Source: an uncultured Acinetobacter sp. (GTDB taxonomy: Bacteria; Pseudomonadota; Gammaproteobacteria; Pseudomonadales; Moraxellaceae). Taken from it: a stretch of 64,000 nucleotides of DNA. Below are positions 48,013-56,259 of the stretch, piece by piece; the stretch's first letter is position 1, and each line of letters starts with the position of its first letter. The stretch spans positions 1-64,000 of the forward strand of contig NZ_CANLSL010000005.1 of NCBI RefSeq assembly GCF_947493735.1, in the 5' to 3' direction. The notes beneath the pieces are model-generated. The model had not been told where the DNA came from, did not search any database, and was given only the letters and a program-made list of their open reading frames with translations. The position numbers and the translations under genes are program-made.

Positions 48013-48030
48013 CTTATTCAAAGGCAATCT

Positions 48031-48600
48031 TTAGCGTTGCTCAGCTTGTATTACGATTTGACGATTTGCATCATAAAAACGAATCCCCTGTGCGGTGATT
48101 TCGAATTTTTCTACACGTTTTAAGGCATCCATTAAGTCTGCTTCTTGCGCTAAAGCATTATTGCAAGTCTGATGTCCTGCACTTGCATCCATCGTAATGG
48201 TTCGGTTTGCGACATTGATTTGATATTGCCCAAAGAGCGCATTACAACCTGTGCTACCAACCAATCTCTGACTATTAGATTGCAATAGTATCTTAGGCAT
48301 TTGATTGAAGTACAGGGCTTTTTTGTATTTAACCTGAGTGATTGTCCACGGAATATCTTGAACACCATCTTTACTTTTGATGATCGGCACAGTGCGTTTT
48401 GAGATTTCCAATCGGGTTAGACCTGTATTTGTTGTCTTAGTGGCTTGTGATTTGCTTTTTGATTGTTGCGGTGCGGATTGACACGCTGTGAGCAAAAATG
48501 CCGTCATCAACAAAGTCATTGTCGAGAAAACTGGTGTATGTTTGATCGAAAACTTTACATCTTGTTGAGCGGATGCTTGTACTGTCGATAATTTCTGCAT
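48031..48600 (-). CDS. META/HslJ-type lipoprotein
   Basis: A 189-residue protein: N-terminal 30 residues, a hydrophobic stretch and lipobox (LLTACQ, Cys near residue 40), a Ser/Lys/Thr-rich linker, and a C-terminal META domain (LVGSTGCNALFGQYQI) with the GxxGCN motif. The domain is seen in heat-shock-related HslJ. GGAG lies 7 nt before ATG 48600. The long n-region before the signal helix is unusual; an internal start at the second Met (MTLLMTAFLLTAC) is a possible alternative. Envelope stress is the likely setting. Confidence 0.8.
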   Translation of the reverse strand: MQKLSTVQASAQQDVKFSIKHTPVFSTMTLLMTAFLLTACQSAPQQSKSKSQATKTTNTGLTRLEISKRTVPIIKSKDGVQDIPWTITQVKYKKALYFNQMPKILLQSNSQRLVGSTGCNALFGQYQINVANRTITMDASAGHQTCNNALAQEADLMDALKRVEKFEITAQGIRFYDANRQIVIQAEQR

Positions 48601-48708
48601 TTTTTCTCCAAAAGCGCACGATTAAACAAAAAAATCAATGAATTCAGCATATACCGAAATTATGTAGATTTCATGTAGAGTTTTGACACAAATTCATCAT
48701 TTTTTATT

Positions 48709-48726
48709 AGTGTACAACTGTATGCT
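48709..48726. promoter_or_regulatory. Candidate unsaturated-fatty-acid operator before the desaturase
   Basis: AGTGTACAACTGTATGCT at 48709-48726 is an imperfect palindrome whose two halves match at 6 of 8 positions. Its shape resembles remembered FabR/DesT sites (AGYGTACA-type halves). A promoter candidate TTGACA (48683-48688), 16 bp spacer, TATTAG (48705-48710) touches its left edge. Confidence 0.4.
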
Positions 48727-48809
48727 AATGCTATGATACTCGCACCAAAAGCGCGACTTGAGGTCGAAAGCTTTTACAGATTTTTTGGTGAAATGGAGCA
48801 ACCAAATAG

Positions 48810-49994
48810 ATGTCTTCTAAAGTCAACTCGCCTGAAGTAAAAAGCAAAGCGCCGATCAACTGGCCTGGTGCGATTGTATTACTCGGCACGCCAATCGCCG
48901 CATTGATCTTGATCCCACTATATGCCTATTCGCACGATTTTTCGATCGCTGCATGGGTCAGCTTTGTATTACTTTTGGCAATGAGTAGCTTGGGCATTAC
49001 TGCAGGTTATCACCGTCTGTGGGCGCATCGCACTTACGAAGCGTCATTACCTGTACGTATTGCTTTGATGATCGCAGGCACATTTGCGATTCAGAACAGC
49101 ATCTTATACTGGTCATCTGGACACCGTGTCCATCATCGTCATGTCGATGATATCGAACGTGATCCATACTCTGCGAAAAAAGGCTTTTGGTATTCGCACA
49201 TTGGTTGGATGCTTCGTGATTATCCAAGTAGTCAAACTGATTATAAAAATGTCCCTGACCTACTCAATGATAAATTGGTCATGTTCCAACACAACTACTA
49301 TATTCCACTGGTGCTTGCGACCAATCTCGGTATTCCTGCGTTAGTGGGTTGGGCTGTTAGTGACTTTTGGGGTGTGATGTTGCTTGGCGGACTATTGCGC
49401 TTGATCGCAAGCCATCATGTGACTTTCTTTATCAATTCGCTGTGCCATATGTGGGGCAAACGTCCATATACTGATGAAAATACAGCACGTGATAACTTTT
49501 GGTTGGCGATTTTCACGTGGGGCGAAGGCTATCATAACTACCATCATATCTTTCAATACGACTATCGTAATGGCGTGAAATGGTGGCAATATGACCCAAC
49601 GAAATGGCTGATTTGGTCGCTATCTACCGTTGGTCTGACCAAAAACCTGCGTCGTATTCCAAGCTTTAATATCAAGCGCGCAGAGCTTGCCATGAAGTTC
49701 AAACATGCAGAGAAAAATTTGGCAATCTTTGGTCATAACGTCAATGAAGACATTGCGCAAATGAAGCTGAAAATTGCTGATGAATACGAAACGTTTACGC
49801 ACACACTCAATGAATGGGCAAAGCTCAAAGAGCAAGAAATTCAAGCGAAAAAAGTTGCTGTTGCAGAGCGTATTCATCAGATGGATATCAAGCTGAAACA
49901 AGAATTCCACGCTGTTGAGCAGAACCTCATTGAGCAAAGCCAACGTGTAGAGCTGATGCTTCGCTCACTACGTAAAGAAGCAAAACGTATCTAA
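48810..49994 (+). CDS. Acyl-CoA / fatty acid desaturase with a C-terminal coiled coil
   Basis: An integral membrane di-iron desaturase of 394 residues that inserts a double bond into saturated acyl chains. Three histidine boxes are seen: HRLWAH near residue 68, HRVHHRH near residue 105, and HNYHH near 243. Hydrophobic segments GAIVLLGTPIAALILIPLYA and AAWVSFVLLLAMSSLGITAG surround the boxes. The last ~110 residues are an alpha-helical, Lys/Glu-rich extension (heptad-like) not required for catalysis. A palindromic site and a terminator bracket the gene. Confidence 0.9.
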   Translation: MSSKVNSPEVKSKAPINWPGAIVLLGTPIAALILIPLYAYSHDFSIAAWVSFVLLLAMSSLGITAGYHRLWAHRTYEASLPVRIALMIAGTFAIQNSILYWSSGHRVHHRHVDDIERDPYSAKKGFWYSHIGWMLRDYPSSQTDYKNVPDLLNDKLVMFQHNYYIPLVLATNLGIPALVGWAVSDFWGVMLLGGLLRLIASHHVTFFINSLCHMWGKRPYTDENTARDNFWLAIFTWGEGYHNYHHIFQYDYRNGVKWWQYDPTKWLIWSLSTVGLTKNLRRIPSFNIKRAELAMKFKHAEKNLAIFGHNVNEDIAQMKLKIADEYETFTHTLNEWAKLKEQEIQAKKVAVAERIHQMDIKLKQEFHAVEQNLIEQSQRVELMLRSLRKEAKRI

Positions 49995-50013
49995 GCTCAC
50001 CACCAATTCACTT

Positions 50014-50040
50014 AAAAGCTTTCTTCGGAAAGCTTTTTTT
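50014..50040 (+). terminator. Terminator after the desaturase gene
   Basis: AAAAGCTTTC and GAAAGCTTTT pair around a TTCG tetraloop, followed by T residues, 20 bp past the stop. Confidence 0.92.
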
Positions 50041-50041
50041 A

Positions 50042-50421
50042 TTTCCTGACGGGTTGTATTAAAACCTTCCCACAATACTTACTTTTTTAAAATTGCTATA
50101 GTAACCTCAGTTTGACATACGATGAGTAGAAATTATCTGATTCGTGGGAACGTCGGTCGCATTGTTCGAGGTCAGAAAAGCTTTCGTAAAGTAACGTTGT
50201 TCAAGGCGTTCGATTGATTTTGGTATATGACCGAGTTTGCGACTGACAAATGGCTTTGCCTACTTTCCCCGAAAGGAAAGTAGGTCGAACCGAAGGTTAA
50301 TCTGTCCATATGACCATAAACTGTACGACTCCGAGTAAGACTTTATATTTTTCAACTAGATAAATTCAATATTTCGTCGAACTCACGTTATAGTAGTCGT
50401 CTTGCTTCAAGGAACTTATCC
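50042..50421. other. 380-bp spacer with a strong hairpin, possible RNA or remnant
   Basis: No gene is supported here. It holds a perfect stem CCTACTTTC / GAAAGTAGG with an internal CCCGAAAG near 50258-50283, and its middle (about 50140-50300) is less A+T-rich than the flanks. The final 50 bp before selO hold its ribosome site (AAGGAAC). It may be a small RNA or a degenerate element. Confidence 0.35.
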
Positions 50422-51897
50422 ATGCAATTTGACAATCGCTACGCCACGCTCAGCCCAAAACTTTTTCATAAACAGCCTGTAGAAAGTCTACCAAAACCAA
50501 AGGCAGGACATTTTAACCATGCTTTGGCTGAGCAGTTGCAATGGACAGAAGCAGAGCAAGCCGATTGGGTCAATATCATCAATGGCAGCAATTTGCCTCA
50601 AGATGCCGATCCGCTGGCAATGGTCTATGCAGGACATCAGTTTGGACAATGGGCAGGTCAGCTTGGTGATGGACGTGGCTTGTTAATCGGGCAAGTCTTA
50701 GATCAACAGCAAAAATTAACTGATTTACATCTCAAAGGTATTGGGCCTACGCCCTACTCTCGTATGGGTGATGGTCGAGCTGTACTACGCTCGGTGATTC
50801 GGGAGTATCTTGCAGGACATGCGCTACATCATCTGCATGTGCCATCAAGCAATGCGCTTGGTTTTATTTATTCACATGAATTGCAAATCCGTCGTGAGCA
50901 ATTTGAGCCGTCGGCGATTTTGCTACGTACTTCGGATAGTCATATTCGTCTTGGTCATTTTGAGTGGATTAATCAATATCAACCTGATCTATTGCAAGAA
51001 TTTGCTCAACACTGCTTGGAAAATTATTATCCTGATTGTTTAAACGCTGAATCACCTATACTTGCTATGGCAAAACAAGTGATTGATCGTACCGCTTATA
51101 TGATCGCAGGCTGGCAGTTGGTCGGCTTTGCGCATGGCGTGATGAATACCGATAATTTGAATATTACAGGCTCGACGCTAGACTTTGGACCGTATGGTTT
51201 TATGGAGCGATTCCGCCCAAATTGGATTAACAATCATTCGGACAATCAAGGGCGCTATACCTATCAAAATCAACCGAGTATTGCCCATTGGAATCTTTGG
51301 GTATGGCTGAATAACCTGATTCCGCTTGCCAATACCGAACTTACCAATACAACACGCTCAAAGCCACAAGATAAAGAACAATTCAAAGCGGATTTGGCGA
51401 CTTGTCTTGAAGATTTTGAACCTGCATTTTTGAATTATTACCGTTCAGGTTTGGCTAAGAAAATGGGATTGCCACAAAATGATGCGCATTGTTTTGATTG
51501 TGGTATGGCATTTTTGCGGATTCTACAAGCTGAGCAGTTGGACTATACCACCAGTTTCCGTCGTCTAACGGATCACGCCTACACCGCACTTCGAGATGAT
51601 TGTATTGATACGCGTGCCTTTGATGACTTTCTGAGCATGTATCAAGAGATACGTAAAGATGCCGATCAAGACAGTTTAGACATCGACATGCAACAGAATA
51701 ACCCGATCTATATCCTGCGCAATCATATGGCACAACGTGCAATCGAACTGGCGGAAAAAGATGATTTATCCGAAGTTGAGCGTTTATTTACTTTGCTGAG
51801 CAACCCTTTTGAAAAGCAAGCTGAGATTGAACGAGCCGAAGACCTTGCGCCATTACCAAGTGATCAACCTGAAGTAATGGTGAGCTGTTCATCGTAG
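50422..51897 (+). CDS. selO: Protein AMPylator SelO (YdiU)
   Basis: A pseudokinase that transfers AMP to proteins; in E. coli it acts on redox proteins under oxidative stress. The 491-residue protein has the N-terminal FDNRYATLSPKLF, GQLGDGRGLLIGQVL near residue 85, LKGIGPTPYSRMGDGRAVLRS near 111 and the catalytic-loop-like HGVMNTDNLNITG near 235. It ends ...MVSCSS, the Cys-Ser-Ser tail typical of bacterial SelO (Sec in eukaryotes). It is transcribed alone with about 107 bp before the next gene. Confidence 0.92.
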   Translation: MQFDNRYATLSPKLFHKQPVESLPKPKAGHFNHALAEQLQWTEAEQADWVNIINGSNLPQDADPLAMVYAGHQFGQWAGQLGDGRGLLIGQVLDQQQKLTDLHLKGIGPTPYSRMGDGRAVLRSVIREYLAGHALHHLHVPSSNALGFIYSHELQIRREQFEPSAILLRTSDSHIRLGHFEWINQYQPDLLQEFAQHCLENYYPDCLNAESPILAMAKQVIDRTAYMIAGWQLVGFAHGVMNTDNLNITGSTLDFGPYGFMERFRPNWINNHSDNQGRYTYQNQPSIAHWNLWVWLNNLIPLANTELTNTTRSKPQDKEQFKADLATCLEDFEPAFLNYYRSGLAKKMGLPQNDAHCFDCGMAFLRILQAEQLDYTTSFRRLTDHAYTALRDDCIDTRAFDDFLSMYQEIRKDADQDSLDIDMQQNNPIYILRNHMAQRAIELAEKDDLSEVERLFTLLSNPFEKQAEIERAEDLAPLPSDQPEVMVSCSS

Positions 51898-52003
51898 ATT
51901 AATGCGTTTTCAAACGGTGGTTCACCAATATTAACGCTTTTCATCTCAAGGCATGTGTATAATCGCCACCACGTCAGCACCGCATTTTATTTCTAGGCTT
52001 TAA

Positions 52004-53431
52004 ATGGCTTTCCATCGCTCTAGCTTAAATCTACTCTCAACATTCATCATGCTCCTTTGCTTGATGCTCTTTGTACTGAGTGCAGGTGCATGGTGGTTTC
52101 TTGATGGGATTTGGGCGTGGTCGGCAGGATTATTTTATTTGGCTTATGATGTTTGGTTGATTTTCTTTGTTCTATTTCAAACCCGATATTTAGCAACACA
52201 AGGTCAAATCTTCCCCATCCATTCAAATCAATTGCAACGCCCCACAAAAACAACAGATACACCAAGTATTAGTGTGCTAATTCCTGCACGCAATGAAAGT
52301 TTAATTTTACCCAAATGTCTTGATGCGCTTTTTACACAGCAAGGTGTGAAAGCGAAAATTTATATCGTTGACGATGGCTCTACGGATCATTCAGCCCATT
52401 TGCTCGAACAAGATTATGGGCTCGTAACATCGCAAGGTTTGATCCATTCAACTCATCACGAAAATCTTTATATCCTTCGCCAAGCATCTCAAGGCAAAGC
52501 CAAAGCTTTAAATAGCGCATTACCCTATATTAATACCGATCTCGTAGTGACACTGGATGCAGATACCGTGATTGCAGCGAATGCACTACAAGCGTTCATG
52601 ACTGATTTTCAAAACAGTCCGAATCTAGTGGCTTCTGGCGGTGTGCTTAAACCAGTTTGTCGCCCAAATCGTTTTTCAAGATTAGTGAATTGCTTTTTTG
52701 AATTTTTTCAGCAATTTGAATACATCTTTTCTTTCCTCTCTCGTGCCGCATGGTACAAAGCCAATGCCCTACTTTTGGTTTCAGGTGCGTTTGCGATTTA
52801 CCGTACTGAGGTGTTGAAACAAGTTGGTGGCTTTGATCCTGATAGCATGGTCGAAGATTATGAGCTGAATCACCGTATCTATCGCTATGCCTTAGAGTAC
52901 GACTTGGACTGGACGGTCGGCATCACAGGACAAGCCTATGGTGTGACTGATGCACCGAATGGTTTTAAAGCTTTTTTCCATCAACGTAAGCGATGGTTTG
53001 GTGGATTTTTGCAGACGCAGTTTGCCTATCTCGATATGATGGCAAATCATAAATATGGTGCGGTCGGACGCTTGATGCTACCGATGAAGATGTTTGATGC
53101 GATTCAGCCTTTTTTAGGATTGAGCGCATTTATTATTCTTGGCATCTTAATTTTTCAAGCGGATTTTACTCAGCCAAATCCTGTGTTTTACGCAATACTT
53201 TTGATCATTCTTGGCAAGATGACTTTGGACTTGGTTTATCATTGTTGGGGCATGTGGCTGTATCAGCGTTGGACTGGAATTGCTTTGTCATGGAATAGTT
53301 TCCCTGCGATCCTGTGTGCAACCATTTTTGCTCCGTTTACCTTTCAAATCGTCAAACTCATGGGCGCAGCTTTGGGATGGTGGGTATTTCTCACAAATCA
53401 AAAAAATTGGCGTGCACAGCGAGAGCTTTAA
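52004..53431 (+). CDS. Family 2 glycosyltransferase (processive, PgaC-like)
   Basis: A 475-residue inner-membrane glycosyltransferase. Two N-terminal membrane helices are followed by a cytoplasmic GT-A domain with IPARNES, VDDGSTD near residue 125, LDADT near 185, MVEDYE near 285 and HQRKRW near 326 (the QxxRW signature of processive enzymes), then three or four C-terminal helices (LIILGKMTLDLVYHCW). The pattern fits polysaccharide synthases such as poly-GlcNAc synthase, but there are no pga partner genes beside it. The sugar cannot be determined. Confidence 0.85.
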   Translation: MAFHRSSLNLLSTFIMLLCLMLFVLSAGAWWFLDGIWAWSAGLFYLAYDVWLIFFVLFQTRYLATQGQIFPIHSNQLQRPTKTTDTPSISVLIPARNESLILPKCLDALFTQQGVKAKIYIVDDGSTDHSAHLLEQDYGLVTSQGLIHSTHHENLYILRQASQGKAKALNSALPYINTDLVVTLDADTVIAANALQAFMTDFQNSPNLVASGGVLKPVCRPNRFSRLVNCFFEFFQQFEYIFSFLSRAAWYKANALLLVSGAFAIYRTEVLKQVGGFDPDSMVEDYELNHRIYRYALEYDLDWTVGITGQAYGVTDAPNGFKAFFHQRKRWFGGFLQTQFAYLDMMANHKYGAVGRLMLPMKMFDAIQPFLGLSAFIILGILIFQADFTQPNPVFYAILLIILGKMTLDLVYHCWGMWLYQRWTGIALSWNSFPAILCATIFAPFTFQIVKLMGAALGWWVFLTNQKNWRAQREL

Positions 53432-53548
53432 AGCAAATTACAATAAAACCCATTTAAAACAAATCACTTGAAATTATTCTGCATCCGCTATCGTAATTCG
53501 TTATCCTATACGCACATTTTAGGATCACCTATTTTAGGGAAGATTGCC

Positions 53549-54079
53549 ATGGCATTAAAAGCGACCATTTATAAAACAGATTTAAACATTGCCGATATGG
53601 ATACCCATACATATAGCGACTTTCAGCTGACTTTGGCATTACACCCATCTGAAACCATTGAGCGTTTGATGGTGCGGATTTTGGCATATGCACGTTATGC
53701 GGACGAGGCACTAGAATTCACCAAAGATTTGTTTGAAACCAATGAGCCTGCGCTATGGCAAAAAGACCTCACAGGTCAGTTGCAGAAATGGATTGAAGTC
53801 GGTAGCCCCGATGAAGATAAAGTGAAAAAAGCCAGTGCACGCTGTGATCAAGTCGCGGTGATTACTTATGGCAGTGCCGTCGCAGAATGGTATAAACGCA
53901 GTGCCAAACTAAAAACTTTGAAAAATGTCGAAGTGTGGCAACTCTCTGAAAATACCACAGCAGAGATTCAAAAACTCTGCGAGCGCACCATGCAACTACA
54001 ACTTAACATCATGGATGGTGAATGGACGCTGATGGGCGGTGATGATCAAGTGGTAGTCGAGTGGATACAGTTGCAGTAA
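53549..54079 (+). CDS. yaeQ: YaeQ-family protein
   Basis: A 176-residue protein of the YaeQ family, with a PD-(D/E)XK-type fold but no proven activity. The N-terminus MALKATIYKTDLNIADMDTH and ERLMVRILAYARYADEALEF then LWQKDLTGQLQKWIEVGSPDE are the family segments. ATG 53549 has AGGGA about nine nt upstream; a longer TTG start has no homology. In E. coli it was linked to suppression of RfaH loss; here it follows the glycosyltransferase. Confidence 0.85.
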   Translation: MALKATIYKTDLNIADMDTHTYSDFQLTLALHPSETIERLMVRILAYARYADEALEFTKDLFETNEPALWQKDLTGQLQKWIEVGSPDEDKVKKASARCDQVAVITYGSAVAEWYKRSAKLKTLKNVEVWQLSENTTAEIQKLCERTMQLQLNIMDGEWTLMGGDDQVVVEWIQLQ

Positions 54080-54223
54080 TCTGCTGAATAACTACTCATA
54101 ATTAACCGCTGATTTTGAAGTTACACGCTTTGCTTTATAATGTTTATTTGCATCGCCTTTCGGTTTTTCAGACCATATAAACTCGTCGTTAAACTTTAAT
54201 CACCAACTATCAAGGAAATCGCT

Positions 54224-54517
54224 ATGAAATCTGAATTTCATCAAGGTCGCATCAAACAATACAATGCAGATCGTGGCTTTGGCTTTATTGATGGGTTGGA
54301 GCAGGATATTTTCTTTCATATCTCTGACTTTCCATTGGCAGATGGCGAGCCGAAGCGCAATGAACGGGTGAAATTTATCGTGATTGAAAATGATGATAAG
54401 TTACGTGCGATCCGCATCGAAAGAGTCAAAGACCAATCGGCAAAAGCGAAAAAAACTAGAGTCGTTAAAAATAATACCTCGATTACTTCGGCGTTGTTGT
54501 CGAATTTTAAAAAGTAA
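54224..54517 (+). CDS. Cold-shock-domain protein with basic tail
   Basis: A 97-residue single-stranded nucleic acid-binding protein. A cold-shock domain fills the first ~66 residues, with RGFGFIDG (RNP1-like) and DIFFHISDF (RNP2). The remaining 30 residues are Lys-rich (SAKAKKTRVV). AAGGAA is six to seven nt before the ATG. It differs from CspA in the tail and some surface residues. It is likely to bind RNA or DNA rather than signal cold. Confidence 0.85.
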   Translation: MKSEFHQGRIKQYNADRGFGFIDGLEQDIFFHISDFPLADGEPKRNERVKFIVIENDDKLRAIRIERVKDQSAKAKKTRVVKNNTSITSALLSNFKK

Positions 54518-54582
54518 TTGCAGATGCACTTATTGCTGAAAACTCAGTAAAACTAAAACTCACAAAATATTTCGACTCACGC

Positions 54583-54963
54583 ATGCAACCTTATAATAAA
54601 GCATTAAAACAAGCCTCTAGAGATTTGCGCAAGAATATGACTGATGCAGAGTCGTTACTTTGGTCAAGATTACGTCGTAAGCAAATTTTAAGTGTGCAAT
54701 TTTACCGACAAAAGCCACTTTTGAATTTCATTGTAGACTTCTACTGTCCGATAGCCAATTTAGTCATCGAATGTGACGGTGGTCAGCATTACACAGCTGA
54801 GGGATTGGATTCAGATCAAAATCGAGATTACGCCTTAAATGAACTCGGACTTCTGGTGCTTCGTTTTAGCAATAATCAGATTTTGGCTGAAACGGATGCC
54901 GTAGTGCATGAAATCTACCATATTGTTCAGCAGAGATTGGAATCCCCCTCTTGCGAAACGTAG
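54583..54963 (+). CDS. DUF559-family endonuclease-like protein
   Basis: A 126-residue protein with the DUF559 fold related to very-short-patch/restriction endonucleases. It begins MQPYNKALKQASRDLRKNMT, continues ESLLWSRLRRKQI, and has the nuclease-like VDFYCPIANLVIECDGGQHY with the conserved Asp, Glu, Gln and His near residues 50-70. No good ribosome site is seen before ATG 54583. The last seven residues (ESPSCET) are encoded inside the repeat that begins at 54941, so the natural C-terminus may be replaced or extended. Confidence 0.75.
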   Translation: MQPYNKALKQASRDLRKNMTDAESLLWSRLRRKQILSVQFYRQKPLLNFIVDFYCPIANLVIECDGGQHYTAEGLDSDQNRDYALNELGLLVLRFSNNQILAETDAVVHEIYHIVQQRLESPSCET

Positions 54964-55059
54964 TTTCTCACCTTTATGAAATGGGGACTTTACACGAATT
55001 TAATAAGAATATTGAATTCTTGGGACTCCCTCCTTTTTAAAGGAGGGTTGGGGAGGATT
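54941..55059. repeat. MITE-like repeat, copy A (about 119 bp)
   Basis: It begins AATCCCCCTC, ends AGGAGGGTTGGGGAGGATT and has a hairpin CCCTCCTTTTTAAAGGAGGG near 55027-55046. Its right end matches the right end of the repeat at 56146-56244. Its left end overlaps the 3' end of the DUF559 gene. Confidence 0.7.
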
Positions 55060-55066
55060 AAGTATT

Positions 55067-56071
55067 TCATAGATCATCGATTAGATCATATTCTGCATCA
55101 ATTTGATTTGTAGTGTAATGTACAGTACGAGTGTAAAAATCATCTTCATGAGTTTTGTACTGCGCAAAAAATATTGGATGATCAATTGTGCTTTTAGAAA
55201 GAATTATATCGACATAGTCTACTTCGTAACAATCAGGCTCCCGCCTAACTATCTCTGCTAACTTTTGTAAATATGGTGAAAAATGTTGGTAGTCTGATTT
55301 TAAATTAGCAGGGTCAAATGCTGATTCAGCAATAGGTGATATTGAATATTTATACTTTACACAGGTAGGAAATTTATCCGTAATTTGTTCTGCTTCTATT
55401 TCAAATGAATTCGGTTTTAATTTCATCTGAAAATATTTTACTTTGCGTCCTTGCAAAATCTGCATTATTTTATCTATTTCTTCGTTTGGAGCTTTCAATC
55501 CAAAATATATAGCCTTAACAGCTCTGAAATCATATGAATTTAATCCTTGATTCTCTGTAATAATTCGCAATTCATTTTCATACTCCCAACGTTTAGATTT
55601 AAAGCCAAGCATTATTTTAACTAATGAATCAGCGCCATTTTGATTTAAAACTTTTGAGAAATCAAAATTTGGGACTTTATTTACATATTGGATGTCAAAA
55701 GAATAATGTTTCGGCTTTTGTTTTGATAGTAATCTATCTAATTCATATTCTATACAAAAACCTTTATGGCTATCTGCATAGTGTGCCCAAAGCAGCTCAT
55801 CGTTGAAGCGTTTGCTTAAAGAAAAAATACCTAGTTTCGTATCTTTCATTTCTAGAATATTTTGAAAACTTTGCTCAACTAAAGTTATAGTTTCCTCATG
55901 TTGATAGAAAATATTTTTAAGAGCCTGAATTTGATTCTGATATACAGTAGTCTTTACTAGCCCTTCACAAGGATCATTAAGTTGTTTCGTATTTGACGCC
56001 CAAAATTCATCATTTTTTAAAGACTCCAAATCTCTGTTAAATGCACCTCCACGATATTTATAAACCAGCAT
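55067..56071 (-). CDS. DUF2971-family protein
   Basis: A 334-residue A+T-rich accessory gene. Its start MLVYKYRGGAFNRDLESLKN, followed by FWASNTKQLNDPCEG, and the middle DELLWAHYADSHKGFCIEYE, then KSKRWEYENELRI, match the DUF2971 pattern. No signal or membrane segment. The activity is not established; a nucleic-acid- or NAD-related toxin role has been proposed for some relatives, which I cannot confirm here. It is bracketed by the two related repeats, suggesting a mobile cassette. Confidence 0.75.
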   Translation of the reverse strand: MLVYKYRGGAFNRDLESLKNDEFWASNTKQLNDPCEGLVKTTVYQNQIQALKNIFYQHEETITLVEQSFQNILEMKDTKLGIFSLSKRFNDELLWAHYADSHKGFCIEYELDRLLSKQKPKHYSFDIQYVNKVPNFDFSKVLNQNGADSLVKIMLGFKSKRWEYENELRIITENQGLNSYDFRAVKAIYFGLKAPNEEIDKIMQILQGRKVKYFQMKLKPNSFEIEAEQITDKFPTCVKYKYSISPIAESAFDPANLKSDYQHFSPYLQKLAEIVRREPDCYEVDYVDIILSKSTIDHPIFFAQYKTHEDDFYTRTVHYTTNQIDAEYDLIDDL

Positions 56072-56145
56072 ATTTAGACTCTCTATATTTATTCCATATT
56101 TTCAATATGTTCTCAAGTTTTGAATTTCTTATTTATTTTACCATC

Positions 56146-56244
56146 AATCCCACCCAACCTCCCTTTGAAAAAGGGAGGAGTTCTCCCAACTCATTTAATC
56201 ACATGACAGCCCCCTCCTTTTATAAAGGAGGGTTGGGGAGGATT
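56146..56244. repeat. MITE-like repeat, copy B (about 99 bp)
   Basis: Terminal inverted repeats: AATCCCACCCAACCTCCC at the left and GGAGGGTTGGGGAGGATT at the right are close complements. Internal hairpins CTCCCTTTGAAAAAGGGAG and CCCTCCTTTTATAAAGGAGGG are visible. It lies between the DUF2971 gene and the metH stop. Confidence 0.75.
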
Positions 56245-56259
56245 CTAAGAGTTAAAAAA

